This document shows, one piece after another, positions 6,940-14,269 of a DNA stretch of 14,701 nt. The stretch comes from Dactylosporangium sp. AC04546 (GTDB taxonomy: Bacteria; Actinomycetota; Actinomycetes; Mycobacteriales; Micromonosporaceae), in NCBI RefSeq assembly GCF_022095675.1, contig NZ_JAHYSG010000184.1:1-14701 (forward strand). Direction: 5' to 3'. A program made the translations under genes and the position numbers. The first letter of the stretch is position 1. Every line of letters starts with the position of its first letter. A model generated the notes under the pieces. That model was not told the origin of the DNA. It did no database searches and worked only from the letters and a program-made list of their open reading frames with translations.

Positions 6940-7838
6940 CGCTGGTTGAGCCACCCCCGAGCCGGGTCAAGGCATTCCTGCGACTGGTCGCGATCGAGCA
7001 CTCGGTCTTCGCGCTCCCGTTCGCCTACCTCGCGGCCCTGACCGCGATGACCGTGCGCGACCAGCGCGTCGACTGGCTCGACCTGCTGCTCGTCACGATC
7101 GCGATGGTCGGCGCCCGCACCTTCGCGATGGCCGCCAACCGCATCATCGACCGTCACATCGACGCCCGAAACCCGCGCACCGCACAGCGCGAGCTGGTGA
7201 CCGGTGCCGTCAGCGTCCGCACGGCCTGGACCGGCGCCGCCGTCGCGCTGGTCGTCTTCCTCGGCGCCGCCGCCCTGCTCAACCCGCTGTGCCTGGCCCT
7301 GGCCCCGCTGGCCGTGGTGCCCCTGATCGTGTATCCGTATGGCAAGCGCTTCACCAACTGGCCCCACGCCATCCTCGGCCTGGCCCAGCTGGTGGGCCCG
7401 GTCGGCGCCTGGCTCGCGGTCACGGGCGACCTGCGCGGCTCCGGCCCCGCCTGGGTCCTCGGCCTGGCCGTCGGCCTGTGGATCGGCGGCTTCGACCTGA
7501 TCTACGCCTGCCAGGACACGGCCATCGACCGCGAGATCGGCGTCCACTCGGTCCCGGCCCGCTACGGCGTCCCCTTCGCCCTGCACCTCTCGACGGCCGC
7601 CCACGTGGTGACGTTCGCGCTGTTCGCCTGGTTCGGCCAGCTGGTCGGCCTGGGCTGGCTCTGGTGGATCGGCCTGGCCCTGACGGCGGTCGCCTTCGTC
7701 TACGAGCACGCGATCGTCCGCCCCACCGACCTGTCCCGCGTCAACCGGGCGTTCTTCACGGCCAACGGCTTCGTGGGCATAGCCTTGTTCGTCTTCGCGG
7801 TGCTCGACCTGGTCGCATTAGGCGGCCTCCGCCCCTGA
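6936..7838 (+). CDS. mqnP: UbiA-family menaquinone prenyltransferase (MqnP-like)
   Basis: A 300-residue integral membrane prenyltransferase with about eight or nine hydrophobic helices. It would attach the polyprenyl chain to 1,4-dihydroxy-6-naphthoate at the membrane. The first Asp-rich motif is NRIIDRHIDARNPRT (about 68-82) and the second is FDLIYACQDTAIDREIGVHS (about 186-205); both bind prenyl diphosphate through magnesium. The ARNPRTAQRELVTG and EHSVFALPFAY signatures are typical of the MqnP-like UbiA branch. The GTG start overlaps the mqnL stop (GTGA), so the two genes are probably translationally coupled, and the order decarboxylase then prenyltransferase fits one pathway. A hairpin follows directly after the stop. 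Upstream futalosine genes (mqnA-D) are not in the window, so pathway placement is by family and context. Confidence 0.92.
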   Translation: MTLVEPPPSRVKAFLRLVAIEHSVFALPFAYLAALTAMTVRDQRVDWLDLLLVTIAMVGARTFAMAANRIIDRHIDARNPRTAQRELVTGAVSVRTAWTGAAVALVVFLGAAALLNPLCLALAPLAVVPLIVYPYGKRFTNWPHAILGLAQLVGPVGAWLAVTGDLRGSGPAWVLGLAVGLWIGGFDLIYACQDTAIDREIGVHSVPARYGVPFALHLSTAAHVVTFALFAWFGQLVGLGWLWWIGLALTAVAFVYEHAIVRPTDLSRVNRAFFTANGFVGIALFVFAVLDLVALGGLRP

Positions 7839-7840
7839 CC

Positions 7841-7864
7841 GCCGGCGACAAGCTCGTCGACGGC
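7841..7864 (+). terminator. Hairpin just after mqnP, possible terminator
   Basis: GCCGGCGAC (7841-7849) pairs with GTCGACGGC (7856-7864) with one mismatch and a 6-base loop, beginning 2 bases after the mqnP stop. There is no T run, so it would be a U-less terminator or a 3' end stabiliser; the call rests on position and stem strength. Confidence 0.35.
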
Positions 7865-8098
7865 CACCTGACGCGCCCGAGCACCCGCCTGTCTCAACCG
7901 AGCGGGGCGAAGACCGGCTGGCTGAATGTGTTCGGGCCGTGGCCCGGCCCGGGGGCGCCGACGGCCACCGCCGAGGCAACCAGCGCTCCGTGCAGGCCAG
8001 GGTCGCGACGAGCGGCGGCTCCCGGCAACGCGCCCTCACCGGTTCGCGGGTCTGTGACCGATATTTCCGGCACGTCCGCGAACGACGACCTCGCCAGT

Positions 8099-8156
8099 CC
8101 ATGATCAAGGGAAACTTCTGGCTGTCATAGCAGCCGAATTCTTCCCATGATCATGG
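8099..8156. repeat. 58-bp imperfect palindrome (REP-like)
   Basis: The outer arms are CCATGATCAAGGGAA (8099-8113) and TTCCCATGATCATGG (8142-8156), which pair over 15 positions with a single A-A mismatch. After a small internal loop, TTC (8116-8118) pairs with GAA (8136-8138), then GGCTG (8120-8124) pairs with CAGCC (8131-8135), leaving the loop TCATAG. Each outer arm includes the palindrome TGATCA. It is far more AT-rich than its surroundings and lies between convergent genes, as REP-type elements and bidirectional terminators often do. Neither arm is followed by a T run. Confidence 0.7.
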
Positions 8157-8164
8157 ACGCAAGG

Positions 8165-8246
8165 GCGCGAGGGCGCGGGAGGCGCGAGGGCGCGGGAGGC
8201 GCGAGGGCGCGGGAGGCGCGAGGGCGCGGGAGGCGCGAGGGCGCGG
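8165..8246. repeat. 17-bp GC-rich tandem repeat, about 4.8 copies
   Basis: The unit GCGCGAGGGCGCGGGAG is repeated perfectly four times (8165-8181, 8182-8198, 8199-8215, 8216-8232), followed by a 14-base partial copy to 8246. Each unit contains two related halves (GCGCGAGG and GCGCGGGAG). The period is not a multiple of three and no gene crosses it, so it is non-coding. Perfect identity between copies suggests recent slippage. Confidence 0.9.
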
Positions 8247-8260
8247 CGCGAAGGCGGCCG

Positions 8261-8287
8261 ACGCAACACCAGCAACGCAACACCAGC
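8261..8287. repeat. Direct repeat of 13 bp, two copies
   Basis: ACGCAACACCAGC occurs at 8261-8273 and 8275-8287, one base apart. It directly follows the 17-bp tandem array and is probably part of the same slippage-prone region. Confidence 0.8.
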
Positions 8288-8357
8288 GACGGGAAGACCG
8301 CGAGGCGGGCTTGTCAGCCGTGATAGCTGCCCATGAGCAGTAGACGGCCTGCGACGC

Positions 8358-8393
8358 AAAACGCCCCGCAGGTAAGTGGACCCGCGGGGCGTT
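8358..8393 (-). terminator. Intrinsic terminator of the hemL-ccsA operon
   Basis: A perfect 10-bp inverted repeat, AACGCCCCGC (8360-8369) and GCGGGGCGTT (8384-8393), encloses a 14-base loop that can form a further GGT/ACC pairing. Read on the minus strand it lies 12 bases past the ccsA stop and runs into TTTT (8361-8358). This is the classic rho-independent layout and marks the operon end. Confidence 0.85.
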
Positions 8394-8405
8394 CGAAGCT
8401 AGGAG

Positions 8406-9350
8406 TTACACGCCGGCGTAGGAGTGGAGGCCGCTCGCCACCAGGTTGACGCCGAACAGGTTGATGAGCATCGTCGCCCAGCCGGCCACGGCGATCCACG
8501 AGGCCACGCGGCGGCTCACGCTCGGGGTCGAGCGGGCGTGCAGGTAGCAGGCGTACACGACCCAGGCGACGAAGCTCCAGACCTCCTTCGGGTCCCAGTT
8601 CCAGTACCGGCCCCAGGCGGCCTCGGCCCAGATCGCGCCCGAAATGACGCCGAAGGTCCAGATCGGGAACGCGAAGGCGTGGACCCGGAACGTGACCCGC
8701 TCCAGCGGGCCGGCCTGCGGGAGGCGCTCGCCGAGCGAGTACGGGAAGTTGCGCTTGCCGTTGTCGTAGCCCGTGCGGATCAGGTGCATCGCGGCGGTCA
8801 CGAAGCCGACCAGGAAGATGCCCGAGGCGGTGGAGGCTGCGCCGACGTGGATGACCAGCCAGTACGAGTGGAGGGCGGGCACCAGCGGGCCGACCCGCAC
8901 GTACAGGGTCATGCCCGCGATCGACAGCAGGATCGCGGCCACGAGCGTCACGAACAGGCCCAGGTGGCGGACATTGCGCCACTTCGCAAGGACGACCAGC
9001 CACGCGGCCACGCCGACGAGCGTCGCCATCATGACGAACTCGTACATGTTGCCCCACGGGGCTCGGCCGGCCGCGACGCCACGGGTGATGACGGCGGCCA
9101 GGTGGGCCACGAAGCCGAGAACGGTGAGCCCGACACCGGCGACGCCGGCGTAGCGAGCGCCCGAGGCGGGAACGGCCGGCGACGCAACCGGCTCAGAGAC
9201 CGGAGGGCCGCCCGCGCCGACCAGCTCGCGGGTCGCGACCCGGGCCACCACGCTCCGGCCGCCGAAGGCGTACTCAACGGCGTACGCCAGCATGGCCAGC
9301 GCATAGCTGACGATCGTCACGACCAGCAGCTGATTGGACAAACCACCCAT
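8406..9350 (-). CDS. ccsA: Cytochrome c biogenesis protein CcsA/ResC (System II)
   Basis: A 314-residue polytopic membrane protein that, with ResB, carries haem across the membrane and attaches it to apocytochrome c. The haem-handling WWD domain is clear: WAEAAWGRYWNWDPKEVWSF (about 241-260). Conserved His candidates are H83, H161, H168 and H309 (GLHSYAG at the C-terminus). About eight hydrophobic helices are visible. A Pro/Ala-rich linker (about 45-65) between helices 1 and 2 looks like an actinobacterial insertion. The ATG overlaps the resB stop by one base (TGATG) and is preceded by GAGGAGG inside resB. It is the last gene of the operon and is followed by a strong terminator. Also called ccsB or resC in other naming schemes. 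Confidence 0.95.
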   Translation of the reverse strand: MGGLSNQLLVVTIVSYALAMLAYAVEYAFGGRSVVARVATRELVGAGGPPVSEPVASPAVPASGARYAGVAGVGLTVLGFVAHLAAVITRGVAAGRAPWGNMYEFVMMATLVGVAAWLVVLAKWRNVRHLGLFVTLVAAILLSIAGMTLYVRVGPLVPALHSYWLVIHVGAASTASGIFLVGFVTAAMHLIRTGYDNGKRNFPYSLGERLPQAGPLERVTFRVHAFAFPIWTFGVISGAIWAEAAWGRYWNWDPKEVWSFVAWVVYACYLHARSTPSVSRRVASWIAVAGWATMLINLFGVNLVASGLHSYAGV

Positions 9351-10930
9351 CAGACGACCTCCTCGCGCTCCGGCTCCGTCACGACCTGATCAGTTTGCGC
9401 CACCTGCTCCGGGACCTCGGCGGCAGGGGGCGACACGGCTCGTACCACCTCGTCGAACTCCTCGGCGAAGCCCGGATAGTCGCTGCGCGGCAGGCCGCCG
9501 GCGGTCGTGCCGCCGGGCGTGATCCGGAAGAAGATGCGTCGCCGCTTGCCGGTCAGGGAGAACAGCAGGCCGGCGAGCAGGGCGACCGAGCCGCCGAGCA
9601 TGATCGGCTGGCCCGGGTCGTGGCGGATCGAGATGCTGATCCACTGCTTGGTGCCGAGGAACTCGATCTTCGACCCGTCGGGGAGCGTCGCCGAGTCGCC
9701 CGGCTTGAGCATGACGGGGTCGCCGAACTTCGTCAGGCGCCCGGCGTCGATCTGGCGCTGGTCCAGCGTGTACACCGACAGCGGCGCCCCGGCGTCGAAG
9801 CCGAGCACCCCGTGGTACGGCTGGAGCATCAGGCGCGGGTCCCGCTCGGCCGGGAACGCCGAGGTGTTGACCGAGGGATCCGACGGCACCGTCGGCAGGT
9901 AGATCCCCATGAAGCCGACCTGCGACTTCTCGTCCCGCTTCCCGGTCGTCGGGTTCAGGTTCACGTCGGGGAACGTGGCCACGCCGTCGCTGGTCTGCAT
10001 CCCGTCGCGCGGCAGGAACGTCGAAACGGTCGTATGCGACTTGCCGTACTTGTCGGTGTACCGCAGCTCCGGCGCGTACCCGTGGCCGAGCAGCGAGACG
10101 TTGGCCCCGGAGAGCCGCAGCGGGTCGTTGACCTGCAGCACGTGCGACGAGACACGGCCATGCTCCTGCACCTGCACGTCCGCCCGGTACTCAATCGGCT
10201 GGCCGTTGTCGAGATAGCGGGCCGTGAACTTGTCCATCTGCAGGCAGAAGCGCGGCAGGTCGTTCTCGCCGACCTGCGCGCCGAGCGCGTGCTCGTCGTA
10301 GTTCAGCAGCGTGTTGCAGAACCCGAAGTCCGACCCCTCGACCAGCACCCGGTTGCCGTGCCAGCCGAACCACGACCCGTAGGCCACGCCGATCAGCAGC
10401 GACAACAGCGCGAAGTGGAAGACCAGGTTGCCGGTCTCCTTGAGGTGCCCCTTCTCCGCACTGATCTCGACGACGTCGCCCTCGGTGCGGACAACGGTCC
10501 GGAACCGCCGCCGCCGCAAGGCCGACAGAACGTCCGAGGAAGCCACCGGCCCGAACGATGCAGAGGCCGGCAGCCGATCCAGCCGAGCAGGCGGCCGAGG
10601 CGGCTTGCGGATCAGCGCCAGCGCGTGCTGCCGGAACCGAGGCACCAGGCAGCCGACCAGCGACACGAACAGCAGGAGGTAGACCGCCGAGAACCACGGC
10701 GACCCGTACACGTCGAAGAAGAAGAACCGATCGAGCGTCGGCCCCCACTCCTTGTTCGTGTCGAGGTACTGGTTGACCTTCTCAGGCGACACGTTGCGCT
10801 GCGGCAGCACCGAGCCCGGGATCGCCGCCACGGCGAGCAGGAAGAGCAGCACCAGCGCGGTGCGCATGCTGGTCAGCTGCCGCCACGCGCGCCGGCCGAT
10901 CGAAACGGCCGTGTGATAGAGCCAGCGCAT
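9350..10930 (-). CDS. resB: Cytochrome c biogenesis protein ResB/Ccs1 (System II)
   Basis: A 526-residue membrane protein, the ResB/Ccs1 half of the cytochrome c synthetase. Hydrophobic helices lie at about 24-43, 81-97, 168-188 and 443-460, with the large extracytoplasmic domain between helices 3 and 4, as in the family. The conserved helix-3 His is present in NLVFHFALL (about 172), and SMRTALVLLFLLAVAAIPGS is the typical first helix. The extracytoplasmic domain has two Cys (FGFCNTLL, LPRFCLQM). A tail of about 66 residues after the last helix is basic near the membrane and then acidic (QTDQVVTEPEREEVV); this end looks unconserved. It overlaps the ccdA stop and the ccsA start by one base each, implying coupled translation and matched amounts of the two subunits. 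Confidence 0.95.
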   Translation of the reverse strand: MRWLYHTAVSIGRRAWRQLTSMRTALVLLFLLAVAAIPGSVLPQRNVSPEKVNQYLDTNKEWGPTLDRFFFFDVYGSPWFSAVYLLLFVSLVGCLVPRFRQHALALIRKPPRPPARLDRLPASASFGPVASSDVLSALRRRRFRTVVRTEGDVVEISAEKGHLKETGNLVFHFALLSLLIGVAYGSWFGWHGNRVLVEGSDFGFCNTLLNYDEHALGAQVGENDLPRFCLQMDKFTARYLDNGQPIEYRADVQVQEHGRVSSHVLQVNDPLRLSGANVSLLGHGYAPELRYTDKYGKSHTTVSTFLPRDGMQTSDGVATFPDVNLNPTTGKRDEKSQVGFMGIYLPTVPSDPSVNTSAFPAERDPRLMLQPYHGVLGFDAGAPLSVYTLDQRQIDAGRLTKFGDPVMLKPGDSATLPDGSKIEFLGTKQWISISIRHDPGQPIMLGGSVALLAGLLFSLTGKRRRIFFRITPGGTTAGGLPRSDYPGFAEEFDEVVRAVSPPAAEVPEQVAQTDQVVTEPEREEVV

Positions 10931-11673
10931 CAGAACGGCACCGACCCCACGCCGACGTTCGCCTGCAGGGCGATCATCCAGTCACTCCAGACGCCGGTGA
11001 CGAGGGCGACGCCGACGAGCACCAGCAACGCCCCGCCGATGCGGGTCACCCAGCGGCTGTTGCGCCGGATGAACTTGACGACGCCGATGAGGCGCTGGAA
11101 GCCCAGCCCGAGGGCGATGAACGGCAGGCCGATGCCGAGCGAGTACGCGAGCGCGAGGGTCACCGCCCGGGCCTGCGAGCCACTGGTCGAGCCGAGCAGG
11201 ATCACCGCGCCGAGCGTCGGGCCGGTGCACGGCGCCCAGGACAGCGCGAAGACCATGCCGAAGATCGGCGCGCCGACCAGCCCGGCGGCCGGCAGCTTGC
11301 TGATCCGCCACTGCCGCCCGAGGCCGGGGACGAGCCCGATGAAGGCCAGGCCGAGCACGATGACGATGACGCCGGCAATGATCTCGACGACCCGCCGGTG
11401 CACGAGCAGCGACATGGCGGCCTGCGTCGCCAGCACGATGAGCCCGACGAAGACGACCGTGAAGCCCGCGATGAACAGCCCGACGCCCGCGACGACCCGG
11501 CCGCGGCGCTGGCCCGAGTCGAGGTCGGCGCCGGCCAGCCCGGTCACGTACGACAGGTAGCCCGGCACGAGCGGCAGGATGCAGGGCGACAGGAAGCTCG
11601 CCAGCCCGGCCAGCACGGCGACCGCGACCGCCGCCAGCAGCGGCCCGCTCATCGCCAGGTTGCCGACATCCAT
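10930..11673 (-). CDS. ccdA: Thiol-disulfide transporter CcdA
   Basis: A 247-residue membrane protein of the CcdA/DsbD core family. It passes electrons from cytoplasmic thioredoxin to extracytoplasmic thiol-disulfide proteins such as ResA. About six hydrophobic helices are visible. The two redox Cys lie in the expected contexts: SFLSPCILPLVPGYLSY (C31) and LSWAPCTGPTLG (C149). The ATG at 11673 lies one base after the resA stop (TGA-G-ATG), and the gene ends in a TGATG overlap with resB. The position between resA and resB fits a direct handover of reductant to the cytochrome c assembly site. Confidence 0.95.
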   Translation of the reverse strand: MDVGNLAMSGPLLAAVAVAVLAGLASFLSPCILPLVPGYLSYVTGLAGADLDSGQRRGRVVAGVGLFIAGFTVVFVGLIVLATQAAMSLLVHRRVVEIIAGVIVIVLGLAFIGLVPGLGRQWRISKLPAAGLVGAPIFGMVFALSWAPCTGPTLGAVILLGSTSGSQARAVTLALAYSLGIGLPFIALGLGFQRLIGVVKFIRRNSRWVTRIGGALLVLVGVALVTGVWSDWMIALQANVGVGSVPF

Positions 11674-11674
11674 C

Positions 11675-12211
11675 TCAGGCCTGCTCCGCGAGCAGGTCGC
11701 GCACGATCGGCTCCAGCAGCTGCTCGTCGACCTCCATGCGCAGCACCGCCGCCAGCTTGCCCTTGCGATCGACGACGAGCGTCGCCGGCAGCGAGTTCGG
11801 CGGCACGTCGAAGTCCAGCGCGCGCTCGGCCTTCGGGTCGAAGAGGCTGCCGAACGACGGCTTCAGATCGGCCAGATACGCCTCCGCGGCGTCACGCTGG
11901 TCGCGGACGTTGACGCCGATGAACACCGTGCCGTCGGCCTTCGTCGCTGCGTACACCTTCTCCAGCGCAGGAGCCTCGGTGCGACACGGCGGGCACCAGG
12001 AGGCCCAGAAGTTGATCACGACGACCTTGCCCTTGTTCGCGGCGAGGTCGAAGGAGCCGCCATCGATCAGGTCGCCGCGCATGGCCGGCGCCGCGACCCG
12101 GTCGGCCACCGCGATCTTGCGGCTGCCCAGCACGTTCTTCGAGGAGGCGCCGCCGTCCGTGCAGGCGGCCAGCAGCGAGACCAGCACGAGGGCGAGCACC
12201 AGCCGTCGCAT
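11675..12211 (-). CDS. resA: Lipoprotein thioredoxin ResA/TlpA-like
   Basis: A 178-residue extracytoplasmic thiol-disulfide reductase that keeps the haem-binding Cys pair of apocytochrome c reduced. The N-terminus is a lipoprotein signal: MRR, a hydrophobic stretch (LVLALVLVSLLAAC) and a lipobox LAAC with the lipidated Cys at 17. The thioredoxin fold carries NFWASWCPPCRTEAP, with redox Cys 73 and 76, and the cis-Pro in SLPATLVVD. The ATG at 12211 is chosen because the signal peptide begins there and it overlaps the preceding stop by one base; the frame extends to 12421 only as a shadow of the upstream gene. Its electron donor is probably CcdA, encoded next in the operon. Confidence 0.95.
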   Translation of the reverse strand: MRRLVLALVLVSLLAACTDGGASSKNVLGSRKIAVADRVAAPAMRGDLIDGGSFDLAANKGKVVVINFWASWCPPCRTEAPALEKVYAATKADGTVFIGVNVRDQRDAAEAYLADLKPSFGSLFDPKAERALDFDVPPNSLPATLVVDRKGKLAAVLRMEVDEQLLEPIVRDLLAEQA

Positions 12212-12855
12212 CAGGCGCCCTTCGCCTGGCGGGCGGCCGGCGACATGGCCACCAGGTGCGCGGCCGGCTCGCTGTACGAGATCCCGACGATCTTCGTGTC
12301 CTCGAAGTGGAAGCTCGTGTAGCTGGCCAGGTTGCACTGGCGCCGCCGCGGGTCGTGCCAGAGCCGCTTCTTCTCCACGTGCCGCCGCAGCGTCCAGATC
12401 GGCAGCTGGTGCGACACGCACACGGCCTCATGCCCCTCGGCCGCCTCACGGGCCGCCATCAGCGCCGCGAACATGCGGGCGGCGATCACCGAATACGGCT
12501 CGCCCCACGACGGGGTCAGCGGGTCGCGCAGCACCCACCAGTTGCGCGGGTCGCGCAGCGCGCCGTCACCGACGCCGACCCGCTTGCCCTCGAAGAAGTT
12601 CGCGCTCTCGATGAGCCGCTCGTCGACCGCGATCGGCAGCCCGAACTGCTCGGCGATCGGCGAGGCGGTCTGCTGCGCGCGCTCCAGCGGGCTGGCCACG
12701 ACGTACGTGATGTCCTTCTCGGTCACGGCCTGCGCCGCCGCCTTGGCCATCTGCACGCCGAGCTCGGACAGCCGATACCCGGGCAGCCGGCCGTAGAGCA
12801 CCTTCTCCGGGTTGTAGACCTCGCCGTGGCGCAGGACGTGGACGATCGTCTTCAT
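12211..12855 (-). CDS. Histidine phosphatase superfamily protein (phosphoglycerate mutase-like)
   Basis: A 214-residue cytoplasmic protein of histidine phosphatase branch 1. The catalytic His is in VLRHGE (His 10), the paired Arg in [10 protein letters not shown] (R59), a candidate general acid in ERLIE (Glu 83) and the second His in CVSHQLPIW (H149), so the site is complete. The substrate is unknown; family members include phosphoglycerate mutases and many small-molecule phosphatases. The ATG overlaps the hemL stop by 4 bases (ATGA) and its own stop overlaps the resA start by one. A phosphatase of this family occupies the same place between hemL and the cytochrome c genes in Mycobacterium tuberculosis (Rv0524 to Rv0529 order), which suggests a role tied to haem or respiration, not central glycolysis. 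Confidence 0.92.
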   Translation of the reverse strand: MKTIVHVLRHGEVYNPEKVLYGRLPGYRLSELGVQMAKAAAQAVTEKDITYVVASPLERAQQTASPIAEQFGLPIAVDERLIESANFFEGKRVGVGDGALRDPRNWWVLRDPLTPSWGEPYSVIAARMFAALMAAREAAEGHEAVCVSHQLPIWTLRRHVEKKRLWHDPRRRQCNLASYTSFHFEDTKIVGISYSEPAAHLVAMSPAARQAKGA

Positions 12856-14186
12856 GCCTCGACCGCCTGCGCCGCCGCCCGGGCCGCGTGCGGCAGGGCC
12901 GCGGCGATGACCGACAGTGCCTCGTCATCGATGGCGGTCGAGACGAACCACGCCTCGTACGCGCTCGGCGGCAGGTACACGCCGCGGGAGAGCATCTCGT
13001 GGAAGAAGCCCTTGAACGCGGCCACGTTCTGGGTGCGCGCCTGGTCGTAGTTGGCCACGTCGCCCGTCGTGAAGAAGAACGAGAACATGCTGCCGGCGGT
13101 GGACAGCACGTGGGGTGCACCAGCGGCGGAAAGAGCGTCGGCGGACAGCTTGGCGATCGTGGTCGCGGTCGCGTCCAGGCGCGCGTAGACCTCGGGCGTC
13201 GCCAGGCGCAGGGTCGCGAGCCCGGCCGCACAGGCGAGCGGGTTCCCGGAGAGCGTGCCGGCCTGGTACACCGGCCCGGCCGGGGCCAACTGGCCCATGA
13301 TCTCGGCGCGCCCGCCGAACGCGGCCGCGGGCAGCCCGCCGCCCATCACCTTGCCGAACGTCCACAGGTCGGCGTCGACCGGCTCGAGCCCGGACCAGCC
13401 GGCCGGGCTGACCCGGAACCCGGTCATGACCTCGTCGAGGATGAGCAGCGCGCCGTGCCGGTGCGCGATCTCGGCCAGCTTGCCGTTGAACCCGTCACGC
13501 GGCGCCACCACGCCCATGTTTCCGGCCGCGGCCTCGGTGATGATGGCGGCGATGCTCGCCCCGTGCTCGGCGAACGCCTTCTCGACGGCGTCCACGTCGT
13601 TGTACGGCAGCACGATCGTGTCCCCCGCCGCCGCCCCGGTGACTCCCGGGGTGTCCGGCAGCGCGAGCGTGGCAACGCCGGACCCGGCCGCGGCGAGCAG
13701 CGCGTCAACATGCCCGTGGTAGCACCCGGCGAACTTGACGACCTTCGATCGCCCGGTGAACCCGCGAGCGAGCCGCAGCGCGCTCATGGTGGCCTCGGTC
13801 CCCGAGTTGACCAGCCGCACCTGCTCGACGGGCGTGCGCGCGACGATCTCCTCGCCGAGCGCCACCTCCCCGGGCGTGGGCGTGCCGAACGAGGTCCCGT
13901 GCGCCGCCGCCGAGGTGATGGCGTCGACAACGTCGGGATGAGCGTGGCCGAGGATCAGCGGCCCCCAGGAGCAGACAAGGTCGACATACCGTCGACCGTC
14001 CGCATCCGTGAGCCAGCAGCCCTCGCCACCGACCATGAACCGCGGGGTGCCACCGACCGCCCGGAACGCCCGGACAGGTGAATTCACCCCACCCGGCACG
14101 ATGGCCTGAGCGCGGTCGAACAGTGCCTGCGAGGCCGGAGCGTCACCCGCATAGGGGCCGAGGCCGGCGGAGTCAAAATCGGTCAC
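12852..14186 (-). CDS. hemL: Glutamate-1-semialdehyde 2,1-aminomutase
   Basis: A 444-residue PLP enzyme that converts glutamate-1-semialdehyde to 5-aminolevulinate, the last step of the C5 route to tetrapyrroles, in the cytoplasm. Signatures: [11 protein letters not shown] (31-41), the PLP phosphate region [16 protein letters not shown] (127-142), [10 protein letters not shown], the aspartate motif [10 protein letters not shown] (249-258) and the Schiff-base Lys in [12 protein letters not shown] (K279). It is full length. The start is GTG 14186, consistent with homology beginning shortly after. Only weak ribosome-binding character (gagcagg) precedes it. A CAGAAT 9 bases upstream could serve as a -10 for a very short leader. 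It is the first gene of the haem and cytochrome c operon and divergent from the STAS gene. Confidence 0.96.
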   Translation of the reverse strand: MTDFDSAGLGPYAGDAPASQALFDRAQAIVPGGVNSPVRAFRAVGGTPRFMVGGEGCWLTDADGRRYVDLVCSWGPLILGHAHPDVVDAITSAAAHGTSFGTPTPGEVALGEEIVARTPVEQVRLVNSGTEATMSALRLARGFTGRSKVVKFAGCYHGHVDALLAAAGSGVATLALPDTPGVTGAAAGDTIVLPYNDVDAVEKAFAEHGASIAAIITEAAAGNMGVVAPRDGFNGKLAEIAHRHGALLILDEVMTGFRVSPAGWSGLEPVDADLWTFGKVMGGGLPAAAFGGRAEIMGQLAPAGPVYQAGTLSGNPLACAAGLATLRLATPEVYARLDATATTIAKLSADALSAAGAPHVLSTAGSMFSFFFTTGDVANYDQARTQNVAAFKGFFHEMLSRGVYLPPSAYEAWFVSTAIDDEALSVIAAALPHAARAAAQAVEA

Positions 14187-14256
14187 AGCCTGCTCATTCT
14201 GACAGCCGCCGACTGACGTCGCCGACCGCCCCTGTCTGCCCTGTGCCCGACACCAC

Positions 14257-14262
14257 TACGCT
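14257..14262 (+). promoter_or_regulatory. Candidate -10 box of a leaderless promoter (STAS gene)
   Basis: TACGCT fits TANNNT and is followed by exactly 7 bases (gtggctc) and then the GTG at 14270. No Shine-Dalgarno sequence is present and no clear -35 box can be seen in the 83-base gap shared with hemL. Confidence 0.4.
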
Positions 14263-14269
14263 GTGGCTC

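Larger units (their letters stand above)
7839..8405. other. 567-base region without a convincing gene, between convergent operons
   Basis: This stretch separates the 3' ends of mqnP and ccsA. It holds a hairpin after mqnP, a palindrome (8099-8156), a tandem repeat (8165-8246), a short direct repeat (8261-8287) and the ccsA terminator (8358-8393). Between 7894 and 8073 a 59-codon minus-strand frame begins with GTG and ends GPNTFSQPVFAPLG. Its third-base GC content (about 78 percent) is lower than in the neighbouring genes, it has no ribosome binding site and I recognise no homology, so it is at most a decayed gene end. ATAGCTGCCCATGA (8323-8336) looks like a shortened, degenerate copy of the right half of the palindrome. 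Confidence 0.6.

Noticed and set aside
5395..6954. Minus-strand 519-codon frame opposite mqnL
   Set aside because: It is antisense to a full-length UbiD-family gene and is low-complexity Val/Asp/Arg-rich sequence, typical of high-GC shadows.
7818..8108. Minus-strand 96-codon frame overlapping the end of mqnP
   Set aside because: It is Arg/Ser-rich, has poor codon bias, starts inside the palindrome and overlaps the convergent mqnP end; no homology is recognised.
8165..8246. Possible CRISPR array
   Set aside because: Units are contiguous without spacers and are only 17 bases long; this is a simple tandem repeat.
8105..8359. Minus-strand 84-codon frame through the tandem repeat (ALAPPAPSR repeats)
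   Set aside because: The 17-bp period shifts frame each copy, the frame has no supporting start signals, and it runs into the ccsA terminator region.
9395..11560. Plus-strand 721-codon frame opposite resB and ccdA
   Set aside because: It is very long but spans two confidently identified antisense genes, and its composition (Arg, Gln, Val, His rich) is that of a high-GC antisense frame.
12888..14081. Plus-strand 397-codon frame opposite hemL
   Set aside because: HemL motifs including the PLP lysine occupy the minus strand; the plus frame shows no domain.
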